From NCBI GenBank assembly GCA_023823795.1, contig CP085710.1, positions 1,204,001 through 1,268,000 of the forward strand: a stretch of DNA of 64,000 nt, read 5' to 3'. The notes under the pieces were generated by a model. The model was not told where the DNA came from and ran no database searches. It saw only the letters and a list, made by a program, of their open reading frames with translations. Source of the DNA: Bacillus sp. F19. Lineage in GTDB: Bacteria > Bacillota > Bacilli > Bacillales > Bacillaceae. This document shows, piece after piece, positions 8,762 to 17,971 of the stretch; position 1 is the first letter of the stretch; each line of letters starts with the position of its first letter. A program made the translations under genes and the position numbers.

Positions 8762-8884
8762 ATGAATGTACCTGCCTGTATTGCTGCTGTTGGGATTGCT
8801 ATAGTAAGTAATGGTTTACCTTTTACAAAAATATTAAAAGTCAAACAAGCAATAAAAGCTTTGGATGGAGTATCTTTTACTTAA
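8762..8884 (+). CDS. Small hypothetical ORF, 40 residues
   Basis: ATG 8762 to TAA 8884 encodes a hydrophobic N-terminus (MNVPACIAAVGIAIVSNGLP) and a basic middle (KILKVKQAIKAL). The ribosome site is weak (GTGGGA). It may be a real small peptide or chance; it overlaps the GerA relic in another frame. Confidence 0.25.
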   Translation: MNVPACIAAVGIAIVSNGLPFTKILKVKQAIKALDGVSFT

Positions 8885-8988
8885 ACAAAACAACAGAACG
8901 ATCAGATGTTCTCGCATCCTCATTATATGAAGGAAAGGTAGCAATTATTGTGGCTGCGGACAAAAGACTCCTCTCGATCAAAAATTAA
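8869..8988 (+). pseudogene. Fragment of a GerA-family germinant receptor A subunit
   Basis: The frame reads TTERSDVLASSLYEGKVAII, matching the conserved (Y/T)TERPDxVAAxLLEGxVAIxVDG block that precedes the membrane domain of GerXA proteins. The intact GerXA in this window has the same block (DTERPDRVAGVLSEGKITVLVDG, about 50387-50455). Both flanks are gone; about 35 codons remain before TAA. Confidence 0.55.
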
Positions 8989-9092
8989 CATTTTTTTAAA
9001 AAATTACATAAAATTTACGTTGCTGCTATTACTATTTCATATTAGTTTTCTATCATATTTTTGTATAAACAATAATGTGGGAGGAAATGATA

Positions 9093-10922
9093 TTGAAAAA
9101 AATATTTAAACGTCTCTTTTTAGTCTCTTTTGTTGTGGCACTTGTTTGTACTGGCTTTATGGGTTCTTCGAAAATTTTAGCATCCCAAAATGATGGACAA
9201 GCAGAAGCAAAAGATACATCGCACAATGGCAGAAACAACAATGACCTTGTCAATCTTCAATTACTAAGTTTGACGGACTTACACGGGTACCTTCAAGCAT
9301 TCAATGACAAATCAAACGGTCAAATTATGACTACTAACGGTCCACTGACCGTTGGCGGTGCAGCCTATATGGCCACTCATCTTAAGAACCTAAAAGCCGG
9401 GCACGAAAACTCAATTTTGTTTTCGGCGGGTGACGACTTCAGCGGTTGGCCTTTCGAGGTTGCATCTCATCACAATGAGCCTACAATCGAATTCCTTAAT
9501 GCAATTGGGCTAGACTTTTCTGTTGCTGGTAATCATGAGTTCGATGCTTCCAAGGAGTTCCTTACAGAGCACATGATGAAGGGAAAAAGTTTTGGCGTAC
9601 GTGACGTGGACAGTTCTTTCACCGACTCTACCGGAAAGAAATTTAAGGGTGCAGACTATGAGTACCTTTCTGCAAATGTGCGTGATGCACACACTGGGGA
9701 CCTTGTGTTAAAGCCTTACATCATTAAGAAGATCCCTGATGGTAAAGGAGGTACTATCCCTGTCGGTTTTATCGGTCTTACCACACCTACAACAGTAAAG
9801 GGATCCACATCGTTTCAAGAAGGTACTTTAACGAATGACCCTCTTGTAGAATCTGCGAACCGGTATGCAAAAGAATTGAAGGATAAAGGTGTCGAAACGA
9901 TTATTGCGGTCGTTCACGAGGGTGGTTCGACGAAAAGTGACGGTTATGACATTAACGGTTGTGACAGTCCTTTTGGTCCTATATTCGATTTCGCAAAAGA
10001 GGCTTCACCTGCGATCGATGCAATCGTGTCCGGACATTGGCATGCAAAATTCAATTGCTCAATTGACGATCCTGCAGGGAACCCTCGTCCGGTGATAGAA
10101 GGAGCCAATCATGGCCGACTTCTTAGCGAAATTAACCTGTCAATTGATCCGAACAGCAAGGATGTTGTACGTAATTTGACCACATCAACGAACCACCCGG
10201 TTACACGTGATGTACCAGCTGACCCAGAGATCGAAAAGATGGTATCTTACTGGGTAGAACGTGGAAAGAATCGTTGGGCAGAGCCGGTTGCCAAACTGAC
10301 GGGTGACCTGACTCGGGCACGTAATGCAAATGGTGAAAGTACCCTCGCTGATGTTGCCGCAGATGCTCACTATGCTGCTGGGAAAAAAGCAGAGAATCCA
10401 GCCGAATTCGCTTTGACTGCAGCAAGTCCGTTGCGTGGTGATCTACTGTACAAAAAGGGTAATAATCCCGCAGACAGTGACGGTCAGATCCTATTTGGCG
10501 AACAGTGGCAAGCTCATGGCTATCAAAACCCAGTATTAGTCGTAACTTTAACTGGGCAACAAATTAAACAGATTCTTGAAGAACAGTGGAGAAAGAAACC
10601 GGACGGCTCCGATGACTTTTACCCGCTCGCTGTTTCGCACAATGTGCACTATAGTTACGACAAAAGCAAACCAATTAATGAAAGAATTGATCCACAAAAT
10701 GTTAACATTAATGGGGAGCCTCTCGACCTGAATCGCTCTTACCGCGTGGCTGCATTAGCATATTTGGTTATCGGAGCTGATGGATACCCGGCATTTAAAC
10801 AATATCGCGACTCAGTTCGGGCTGAAGTCGATTATTGGGCATTCATAAACTATTTAAAGGAACAGAAGGTCATAGAACCTCCAGCACTAAACCGTGTCAC
10901 ATCAGCATCCAATTCTCAATAA
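9093..10922 (+). CDS. Secreted bifunctional metallophosphatase/5'-nucleotidase
   Basis: About 609 residues. The N-terminus is a signal peptide (KKIFKRLFLVSFVVALVCTG). The metallophosphatase domain follows, with DxH in LTDLHGYL (near 62-64), GD in SAGDDFSG, GNHEFD, and SGHWHAKF as metal ligands. The C-terminal 5'-nucleotidase domain starts around residue 360. It should hydrolyse nucleotides or UDP-sugars outside the cell to scavenge phosphate and nucleosides. I prefer the TTG at 9093 because GGGAGG (9079-9084) is 8 bases away; the ATGs at 9075 and 9087 are badly spaced. A strong terminator follows. Confidence 0.85.
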   Translation: MKKIFKRLFLVSFVVALVCTGFMGSSKILASQNDGQAEAKDTSHNGRNNNDLVNLQLLSLTDLHGYLQAFNDKSNGQIMTTNGPLTVGGAAYMATHLKNLKAGHENSILFSAGDDFSGWPFEVASHHNEPTIEFLNAIGLDFSVAGNHEFDASKEFLTEHMMKGKSFGVRDVDSSFTDSTGKKFKGADYEYLSANVRDAHTGDLVLKPYIIKKIPDGKGGTIPVGFIGLTTPTTVKGSTSFQEGTLTNDPLVESANRYAKELKDKGVETIIAVVHEGGSTKSDGYDINGCDSPFGPIFDFAKEASPAIDAIVSGHWHAKFNCSIDDPAGNPRPVIEGANHGRLLSEINLSIDPNSKDVVRNLTTSTNHPVTRDVPADPEIEKMVSYWVERGKNRWAEPVAKLTGDLTRARNANGESTLADVAADAHYAAGKKAENPAEFALTAASPLRGDLLYKKGNNPADSDGQILFGEQWQAHGYQNPVLVVTLTGQQIKQILEEQWRKKPDGSDDFYPLAVSHNVHYSYDKSKPINERIDPQNVNINGEPLDLNRSYRVAALAYLVIGADGYPAFKQYRDSVRAEVDYWAFINYLKEQKVIEPPALNRVTSASNSQ

Positions 10923-10935
10923 GTTGTAATGCAAA

Positions 10936-10979
10936 AAACCCCTCGTTTGTATGAAAGTTTTCGCAAACGAGGGGTTCCT
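10936..10979 (+). terminator. Terminator of the 5'-nucleotidase gene
   Basis: Arms AACCCCTCGTTTG and CAAACGAGGGGTT pair perfectly over 13 bp, followed by a short T/C-rich tail. Confidence 0.75.
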
Positions 10980-11186
10980 TGTATTCATTAGCTTCAGATA
11001 ATAGGATCTTGATCCAATTTGATGTAATGGTAGGCGTTTAAGCAAGAAATTAATGATAAGGTCAAAATGATTAAAGACGGCAGCGGCTTTCAATTAGAAC
11101 AGACAATAAAATAATACTTTCTATTGTGCATGGACGATACAGGAAGCTATATCCATCAGCAAATCAGCTGTAACAATACCTTTAGG

Positions 11187-11662
11187 GGGTACGGAAACGA
11201 TTTAGGGTTTCAAGGGCCGCACTTCAAAAATATCCCATTATATAATTTTGATAGGTGTATTTGATAAGTTTTAAATTGTGAGATATAGGACTGAAAGAAG
11301 ATGGACTAATGGCAATACGTACTGTATATCCAATAATGTACTACAGCAAAGAAGGTTTCATTGAACGAAAATTGGAGATCAATGAGGAAGTCTTACAGGA
11401 AATCATTGGAGATTACTTAAGAAGAAATACTGATTTTGATTTTGATGAAGTCGAAATCGTCAATAACCGTCCAATGAACATATGGCTTTATGCCAAGTGT
11501 AGAACATATATTGACCCCGATAATCCTGAAAAAGACGAAGCACTGTTTGATGCGGAAATAGAAATTACCGGAAACTATGACGGGAACCCTACATGATAGA
11601 CTGGGGCCCACTATAAATATTTTCAATAGTGGCTCCTCATTCCTCGAATCGTTTCCGTACCC
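11187..11662. repeat. 476-bp segment bounded by 16-bp perfect inverted repeats
   Basis: GGGTACGGAAACGATT at 11187-11202 recurs inverted at 11647-11662, bracketing the small gene 11309-11596. TTTAG occurs just outside on both sides. This could be a miniature mobile cassette or a long-range hairpin. I do not recognise the repeat as any known IS end. Confidence 0.45.
11309..11596 (+). CDS. Hypothetical 95-residue acidic protein
   Basis: A soluble, acidic protein (MAIRTVYPIMYYSKEGFIER at the start) with alternating hydrophobic residues suggesting a beta-rich fold. There is no signal peptide, membrane segment or recognisable motif. The ribosome site is weak (GAAGATGG). It lies inside a 476-bp segment with perfect terminal inverted repeats. 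Family not recognised. Confidence 0.5.
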   Translation: MAIRTVYPIMYYSKEGFIERKLEINEEVLQEIIGDYLRRNTDFDFDEVEIVNNRPMNIWLYAKCRTYIDPDNPEKDEALFDAEIEITGNYDGNPT

Positions 11663-11700
11663 TTTTAGTTTTTTTAATACTGTATGGGGTGAAGTCTAAA

Positions 11701-11736
11701 AAGGGTTGGGCGTCTAAAAGATACCCAACCTCTTTA
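11701..11736 (+). terminator. Terminator-like hairpin
   Basis: GGTTGGG (11704-11710) pairs with CCCAACC (11724-11730), followed by TCTTT. It could end transcription of the 95-residue ORF. Confidence 0.5.
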
Positions 11737-11808
11737 ATTACTGATAATGCTCATTACGTAAACTACATTGCGATCCATCAAGACGGCTTTTTTGCTTAAC
11801 TAATCAAT

Positions 11809-11838
11809 AAAAACTCCAGTACTCATACTGGAGTTTTT
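11809..11838. terminator. Bidirectional terminator
   Basis: Perfect 13-bp arms AAAAACTCCAGTA and TACTGGAGTTTTT with a 4-base loop. A-tract and T-tract flanks allow function on both strands, here ending the YjcZ-family gene on the minus strand. Confidence 0.75.
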
Positions 11839-11864
11839 GAAGGCGGATGCCTGTGATTAGGTCA

Positions 11865-12080
11865 TCACTTATAACCACAGAAAGTACATGCGCCAATAAT
11901 GATTAGTAAAATAAACAACACAACTATAATCGTGAAATCATGACATCCATGACGGTGATCTCTATATTCACAAACAGGAGCTGCGTATCCATAGACAGGG
12001 GCTATATATCCGTGAGATAAAGCAGGTGAGAGAGGAATATTCTCTCCAGAAGTAAATGGTGCGTTTACGTTATTATACAT
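11865..12080 (-). CDS. YjcZ-family sporulation protein
   Basis: The 71-residue product ends in the YjcZ signature: an aromatic/hydrophobic run FTIIVVLFILLIIIGACTFC. It has a low-complexity N-terminus rich in Pro, Tyr and Gly (GYIAPVYGYAAPV). I place the start at the ATG at 12080 (MYNNVNAP), because AAAGGAAG lies 8 bases before it; the upstream ATG at 12128 has no ribosome site. YjcZ-type proteins are small, mother-cell expressed and associated with spores in Bacillus. Confidence 0.7.
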   Translation of the reverse strand: MYNNVNAPFTSGENIPLSPALSHGYIAPVYGYAAPVCEYRDHRHGCHDFTIIVVLFILLIIIGACTFCGYK

Positions 12081-12214
12081 TTTCACATCTTCCTTTCGTT
12101 TGTAAAGCCCTATGATTATCCATTTCATAAAGCTTTGATAAAGTATTAATATGCTGTACGGTCCATATGTGAAGCTTATTCGCAGCCTAAATTACGATCC
12201 GTTAACTACCAGTT

Positions 12215-13079
12215 ATGGTAACTACATCAGAGGCAGTTCCAAAGGATAAGCTGATGAAAGTGAATGGAACAAACGGAAGTCTTCAGGCAATTATAATGTT
12301 CGTGTCACCAATCGTTAGTGCAGCACTGTTGACAATGGCTTCCATCGAAATGATTTTTATGATCGATGTCATTACCGCAGCAATTGCGATTCTGACGTTA
12401 CTTGTGTTTTTTAATATTCCGGTGCATGAGAAGGCATCCGAAAAACAAACTACGAGTTACTACGATGATTTTAAAAAAGGATTAACGTACATTAATAATC
12501 ACGATTTTCTTAATAAATTCTTTCTGTTTTTCGCTTTTTTCTTTGTCCTGATAGCGCCTGCATTTTTAACACCACTGCAAGTTACTCGCAGCTTCGGCGA
12601 CGGTGTTTGGCGGTTAACAGACATCGAAATCGCTTTTTCGATAGGGATGATGGTGGGTGGAGGAATTATTGCTTCTTGGGGAGGCTTTCAAAACAAAGTT
12701 TATACGATGACATTCGCAAGTCTTTTAATGGGAGCTTGTACGCTTGCGCTCGGGATTGTTCCTGTCTTTTGGATTTATTTAATTTGTATGGCTGTATTTG
12801 GAGTTGCTATACCAATTTTTAATACGCCAACTATGGTTTTATTGCAAGAGAGAGCAGAAGAAAATTATCTAGGGAGAATTTTTGGTGTGTTTGGGGTGAT
12901 ATCGACTTCGGGTGATGCCGATAGGGATGCTCATTTTCGGTCCAATCGCAGATATAATAAAAATTGAATGGCTGCTTACTGGAACAGGGTTACTCATTTT
13001 AATACTTGCAATCTTTTTAGGCAGAAACAAAGTATTAATTGAAACCGGAAAGCCAATCTTGAAAGAACATTCCAATTAG
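12215..13079 (+). pseudogene. MFS efflux transporter remnant (truncated and frameshifted)
   Basis: Frame 12215-12967 encodes the second half of a 12-helix MFS exporter similar to macrolide-efflux types (PFLTPLQVTR-like loop, MMVGGGIIASWGG). Near 12908 the frame breaks; the true C-terminus continues from 12917 (MPIGMLIFGPIADIIKIEWL) to TAG at 13079. The N-terminal half, about 150 residues, is missing. Nothing upstream to 12129 encodes it, so the gene is a deleted remnant. Confidence 0.75.
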
Positions 13080-13238
13080 GTAGGGTTATCGTTATTACAA
13101 ATAAGCCCCCTTTTTGTAATAAGGTTTTCGCCTTTAGTAAAAGGCTTAATTTTGAAATGATTTGAATTAAGCAATCTGGCAGGTTTGTTGAGCTTCCGAT
13201 ATTCTTCCTTCTTTAGTAGAAGGTCCATCTAGGGTATT

Positions 13239-14214
13239 ATACGCGCTCTTTGAGTCCCAAAACCAGGATTATTCTTGTTAGAAGGTATCATACGCACTCT
13301 TTGAGTACCCAAAACCAGGATTTAGCCTGTTTTAGGGTATTATACGCGCTCTTTGAGTACCTAAATAACGGATTTTTCATGTTTCAGGGTTCCATACGCG
13401 CTCTATGAGTATCCAAAACACAGATTTAGCCCGTTTTAGTGTATCATACGCACTCTTTGAGTAGCTAATTAACGGATTTTTCATGTTTCAGGGTTCCATA
13501 CGCGCTCTATGAGTATCCAAAACACAGAATTTGCCCGTTTTAGTGTATCATACGCCCTCTTTGAGTACCTAAATAACGGATTTTTCATGTTTCAGGGTTC
13601 CATACACGCTCTATGAGTACCCAAAACACAGATTTAGCCCGTTTTAGTGTATCATACGCCCTCTTTGAGTACCCAAAACCAGGATTTAGCCTGTTTTAGT
13701 GTATCATACGCCCTCTTTGAGTACCCAAAACCAGGATTTAGCCCGTTTTAGTGTATCATACGCCCTCTTTGAGTACCCAAAACACAGATTTTGCCCATTT
13801 TAGTGTATCATACGCCCTCTTTGAGTACCTAAATAACGGATTTTTCATGTTTCAGGGTTCCATACACGCTCTATGAGTACCCAAAACACAGATTTAGCCC
13901 GTTTTAGTGTATCATACGCCCTCTTTGAGTACCCAAAACCAGGATTTTACCCGTTTTAGTGTATCATACGCCCTCTTTGAGTACCCAAAACACAGATTTA
14001 GCCCGTTTTAGTGTATCATACGCCCTCTTTGAGTACCCAAAACCAGGATTTAGCCTGTTTTAGGGTATTATACGCGCTCTTTGAGTACCCAAAACACAGA
14101 TTTAGCCCGTTTTAGTGTATCATACGCCCTCTTTGAGTACCCAAAACCAGGATTAGCCCGTTTTAGTGTATCATACGTACTCTTTGATTACCCAAAACCA
14201 GAATTTTGCTTGTC
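13239..14214. repeat. Minisatellite of 19 tandem 52-bp units
   Basis: Starting from ATACGC at 13239 I count 19 consecutive units, nearly all exactly 52 bp (one is 51). The core is ATACGCsCTCTTTGAGTACC, followed by CAAAACCAGGATTTAGCC and GTTTTAGTGTATC. A divergent unit type (CTAAATAACGGATTTTTCAT) occurs as units 3, 5, 7 and 12, each followed by a unit with CTCTATGAG, giving a repeated 104-bp higher-order module. Fifty-two is not divisible by 3 and no ORF spans it. Confidence 0.92.
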
Positions 14215-14331
14215 AACTAAATGGAGAAGAGTTTAAGAAGGAAATATTCACACATTCGCTGAAATATATATGTATGGATATTAAATAAATCGGGTTTAAA
14301 TGACGAAACCCGCCCTAGGAGATGACCTGAG

Positions 14332-15021
14332 ATGGAAACACGGGTGAATCAAATTGAGTTGAATGGACTCACTTTTCAATATCGTGAGAGTGGGGAACCT
14401 TCTGCACCGCCGCTTGTTGCACTTCACGCGCTGGGAAAAAGTGCAGAATCATGGGATCAAGTGGCTGCCGTATTAGGAGAAAAATACCGCGTTCTAGCAT
14501 TAGATCAACGGGGTCACGGTGGGACTGCCAGAACTAGTACATACACTTTTGAACTGATGTGCGATGACTTGCTTCATTTTGCGAATGCTATGAATTTGGA
14601 ACGGTTTACGCTAATTGGTCATTCCATGGGGGGGACCGTATCTTATCTTTTCTCGGAAACATTTCCGTCAAGGATAGAACGGCTGATTGTAGAAGACACT
14701 CCTCCTCCTTTTCTGGATAAGCCGATCGAAGTTCCTTCCAAACCATCTGATCCCCTGCCATTTGATTGGCTGGTTGTGCCTTCGATTCTGCGGCAGCTTA
14801 ATGAACCAAATCCCGAATGGTGGGCGCGGCTTGCCGACATTATCATGCCGACTCTTATTATAGGCGGTGGGTCCAGTCATATTCCTCAAAACAAATTGCA
14901 GGAAGTTTCTGAGCTTATTCCGAATTGCGAATTGGTGACGATAGAAGATGCTGGGCACTTTGTGCATGATGCTAATTTACCGGCCTTCTTAGCTGCCGTA
15001 AAAAGTTTTCTTCATTTATGA
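14332..15021 (+). CDS. Alpha/beta-hydrolase fold protein
   Basis: The 229-residue protein has the hydrolase fold landmarks: LHALGKSAESW (oxyanion region), LDQRGHGGT, nucleophile elbow GHSMGG near 98-103, and the catalytic His in DAGHFVHD near 210. The usual acid after strand 7 is replaced (IGGGSSHIP), so the Asp of VEDTPPP after strand 6 may serve. It is slightly short for the family (about 250-270). Start ATG follows AGGAG. Esterase or lipase-like; substrate unknown. Confidence 0.82.
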   Translation: METRVNQIELNGLTFQYRESGEPSAPPLVALHALGKSAESWDQVAAVLGEKYRVLALDQRGHGGTARTSTYTFELMCDDLLHFANAMNLERFTLIGHSMGGTVSYLFSETFPSRIERLIVEDTPPPFLDKPIEVPSKPSDPLPFDWLVVPSILRQLNEPNPEWWARLADIIMPTLIIGGGSSHIPQNKLQEVSELIPNCELVTIEDAGHFVHDANLPAFLAAVKSFLHL

Positions 15022-15229
15022 GTTTCCGAACGCTTCCATTGTTACCCTGATTTTATTAAACAAACGGACGCATTTCTATAATAAGGAGTACGTGTAAACT
15101 AAAATAATTGGAATAAGCAAATCGGTTAGGATTGTTGAATTAAGAAAAAGTTATTAATCATATTAAGAAAAAAGTCATACTATTTCAATAAATGCAGTGT
15201 TATATTTCCCTATAAAGGGAGTGTTGAGA

Positions 15230-15694
15230 ATGAGTATTTTTACTATACATTCAATTGGAGTAGTTTCCAACGAACGTAAAACACCGGAAGATGATTTTTG
15301 GGGGGAAGTTGTTTCGGTAATAAATTTAGAAAAAGATTGGGATATAAGTTGTCTAGATGGTATAGAATCTTTTAGTCATTTAGAAATAATATACCTCTTT
15401 CACCTGGTTTCAGATGGAAATATACAATTTACCTCAAGACACCCCAGAAATAATAAAGAGTTTCCTAAAGTAGGTATTTTTGCACAACGAGGAAAGAACC
15501 GCCCAAATAAAATAGGTGCTACAATTGTTGAATTTATCAAAAAAGAAGAACTTTCTATAATAGTCAAAGGCTTAGATGCAATTGATGGTACACCAATAAT
15601 AGATATAAAACCTGTTATGAAAGAATTTTTACCAAAAGGAGAAACAAAACAGCCTTCATGGGCTTCTGAGTTAATGGAGAATTATTGGAAATAG
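15230..15694 (+). CDS. TrmO/TsaA-type SAM-dependent methyltransferase-like protein
   Basis: The 154-residue product has the TrmO (UPF0066/YaeB) pattern: HSIGVVSNERKTPEDDFWG, LDGIESFSHLEII, and the hallmark QRGKNRPNKIGATIV near 90-104. TrmO methylates N6-threonylcarbamoyladenosine at position 37 of tRNAs, but short stand-alone members like this one have unproven substrates. The ATG at 15230 follows AAAGGGAG; the longer frame from 15197 has no ribosome site. Confidence 0.75.
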   Translation: MSIFTIHSIGVVSNERKTPEDDFWGEVVSVINLEKDWDISCLDGIESFSHLEIIYLFHLVSDGNIQFTSRHPRNNKEFPKVGIFAQRGKNRPNKIGATIVEFIKKEELSIIVKGLDAIDGTPIIDIKPVMKEFLPKGETKQPSWASELMENYWK

Positions 15695-15969
15695 CAGATA
15701 AGAGATATTTAAATTAATTTTCTTATTCAAGTATTAGGCGCTTATCCAAAACAAGGATTGAAGCGACTGCTTCTTATTCAACAATCCGGGGGTGTTAATT
15801 AAAGAAGGATAACTGCTCTTTTTGTTGAATAATAACAATTGGGCAGGATTAAGTCGATTCCTTTAGGAAATCAGCCTGTAAAGTTATTTCATAATTCTAA
15901 AAACTGGCAAGTATTTGTTCATTAAGGTGTGAAGGTTTTCAACAAAGAGAATAGAAGGAGTGAATAGGA

Positions 15970-16362
15970 ATGATTAATAAAGTTGGACAAATCATGGTAT
16001 ATGTAAATAACCAAGATGAGGCAGTAAAATTTTGGACAGAAAAAGCGGGGTTTACGGTTATTTCAGAAGAGGAAAACGGTCAAGGAATGAGATGGATTGA
16101 AATAGCCCCATCAAATAATGTTGAAACAAGTATTATTCTTCACAACAAAGAATTAATCTCAAAAATGCAGCCTGAACTAAATCTTGGCACACCTTCCTTA
16201 ATGTTTTTTACAGAAAATCTCGATCAATTACATAGCCATTTAGTAAATAAAAATGTCACCGTCGGAGAAATTGTAAATATACCTGCTGGGAGAGTATTTA
16301 ACTTTGCCGATAGTGAAGAAAATTATTTTGCGGTCATGGAGAAAAGTGAAAAACAACAGTAA
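15970..16362 (+). CDS. VOC-family protein
   Basis: A 130-residue single-domain glyoxalase-fold protein (GQIMVYVNNQDEAVKFWTEK at the N-terminus, RVFNFADSEENYFAVME at the end). The WTEKAGF and metal-ligand-like Glu positions match the Bacillus glyoxalase subgroup. Start ATG follows AGAAGGAGTG. Function unknown; a terminator follows at 16396. Confidence 0.8.
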   Translation: MINKVGQIMVYVNNQDEAVKFWTEKAGFTVISEEENGQGMRWIEIAPSNNVETSIILHNKELISKMQPELNLGTPSLMFFTENLDQLHSHLVNKNVTVGEIVNIPAGRVFNFADSEENYFAVMEKSEKQQ

Positions 16363-16395
16363 AAAACAACTTCCTTTTCAAAAAAAACGTTAAGT

Positions 16396-16436
16396 CGATT
16401 CCAATTGGGGTGCAGTTCAATTGGAATCGGCTTTTT
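16396..16436 (+). terminator. Terminator after the VOC gene
   Basis: Arms CGATTCCAATTG and CAATTGGAATCG pair perfectly over 12 bp and are followed by GCTTTTTG. Confidence 0.75.
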
Positions 16437-16650
16437 GATTCACCAGGCACTTTAGTTGATGAAAATCTCTATAAAAAAATGTGCCTTTTTTAGAACAGAT
16501 GTGCTTACTCATACATTAATTTAGAATTAGTTAGAATATGGACAACAATTCAAATATATATTTAGAAAGGAGTGAGTAAATGGGGGGATTATTCTGGCAA
16601 ACTTAATTGTTGCAAGATCGCTGGATGAAATAAAATTTTGGTCAAGGATT

Positions 16651-17376
16651 ATGAAAGAGCACGCCTTATTTTTAAGTTTAGGGTTTACCTATGAACAGAA
16701 ACAATTGATTGGTGAAGCACAGCAATTTATCACGATTTTTGAAAGAATAGAGGAAAAGTTGAGCAGGTTCACGGTAAACTCAGATTTAAGTCAAATACAG
16801 GCTTTTAATAGTGAGGTTTATCAAGCAGTTGCATCTATATGGCAATATAAGAGAAAAGTGTTAGGTTTAACATTACGTTGCGAAATTCGTTCTAATAATT
16901 ACCCGTTATTGGTTGATCACATCAGCAGAGAAGCAGCTTACTTTGCTAATCGATTAAAAGACCTCAATGAAGGTAAACTAACCCCAAAACCAGAAGCTAT
17001 TATTGAAGAAAATGTTTTCTTTCTTAAAATCATGGCAGATCATGCTAAGTTTATCGGGCATCTTTTAGATCCTTCGGAACGAAAATTAGTAGATCAGGCG
17101 AGAGAGTTTAGTCATGATTTTGATCAATTGGTTTTTCAAGCAGTTGATTTGGATTCTATGCGGCCACAATCAGAAACTAGACCTATCTTAAGCCATTTCT
17201 TAAATCAAAATAGAGTATCAGTAGCCTCGTTAAGGGATTTTAAGAAAACAGCAAGAGAGTTAATAGAAGCATGCCGTATTAAAAGCAATATTCATCCCCT
17301 TTTAGCTGATCATACTTTTAGAGAAGCTGAGAGGTTTCTTGAGATCATAGATTTATTTGAAGCGAGTCTAGAATAA
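16651..17376 (+). CDS. DUF2935 family four-helix protein, N-terminal frame problem
   Basis: The 241 residues are two repeats of a helical bundle (MKEHALFLSLG at the start, HPLLADHTFREAERFL near the end) typical of DUF2935. Family members start earlier with x-FWSRIMKEHA, and the frame stays open to 16576 here. The good ribosome site AAAGGAGTGAG and ATG at 16580 are in another frame, separated by a G6 run (16582-16587). One extra G would join them. The annotated start at 16651 has no ribosome site, so the gene may be frameshifted. Confidence 0.65.
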   Translation: MKEHALFLSLGFTYEQKQLIGEAQQFITIFERIEEKLSRFTVNSDLSQIQAFNSEVYQAVASIWQYKRKVLGLTLRCEIRSNNYPLLVDHISREAAYFANRLKDLNEGKLTPKPEAIIEENVFFLKIMADHAKFIGHLLDPSERKLVDQAREFSHDFDQLVFQAVDLDSMRPQSETRPILSHFLNQNRVSVASLRDFKKTARELIEACRIKSNIHPLLADHTFREAERFLEIIDLFEASLE

Positions 17377-17645
17377 GCCTAAAATTATTTTTGAAAAGGT
17401 ATTTACTTATTCAATTCAAGGAACCGATGATAGAATAATCTATACCTTATTTTAACTAAATTGGTGGCTTAGTGAACTTACAAAAGGACATATTTGGTCC
17501 TTTTTTTTGTTTGTTTTTTCAGCAAGGTTATCTCCAAACATCATAAGAGTGTCTGTCGTCTGCATAATCAAACAATGCAGGCACTCCTATATGAACATGA
17601 ATAATTTATTGCATTTGACATATATAATGGTAACTTAAAAGGAGG

Positions 17646-17971
17646 TTGAGACAGATAGATAAGATCTTTAAGGCTCTTGCCGATTTAAGTCGCAGACAAC
17701 TGCTTGACCAGCTGTATAGGAATGACGGGCAAACATTAAGAGAGTTATGTAAACATCTGGATATGTCTCGACAATCTGTTACGAAACACTTGGTAATATT
17801 AGAAGAAGCAAATCTTGTTGCTGTGGTTTGGCAAGGGCGTGAGAAGCTTCATTATCTTAATCCCGTACCGATTAGTGGATATATCAACGATGGATACGAA
17901 AATATGAAAGCCATCATATAGAAGCATTTCATGAATTGAAAAGTAAACTTGAGGAGGACAAGAAAAGATGA
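17646..17971 (+). pseudogene. ArsR-family repressor with damaged start and C-terminal frameshift
   Basis: The protein DKIFKALADLSRRQLLDQL with recognition region MSRQSVTKHLVILEEANLV is a typical ArsR repressor. AAAAGGAGG (17637-17645) directly abuts the TTG at 17646; the properly spaced codon is ATA at 17655, suggesting a lost ATG. Near 17876 (AGTGGAT where AGTGAGAT is expected) the frame shifts. The family C-terminus (RWIRKYESHHIEAFHELKSK) continues in the next frame to a TGA at 17969-17971 that overlaps the SRPBCC start as ATGA. Confidence 0.7.

Noticed and set aside
8762-8884. N-terminus of an ABC ATPase (VKQAIKALDGVSFT resembles the region before Walker A)
   Set aside because: The frame ends at once, no Walker motif follows in any frame, and the resemblance is short.
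13239-14214. CRISPR array
   Set aside because: Units are contiguous 52-bp repeats without unique spacers, and no cas genes are present.
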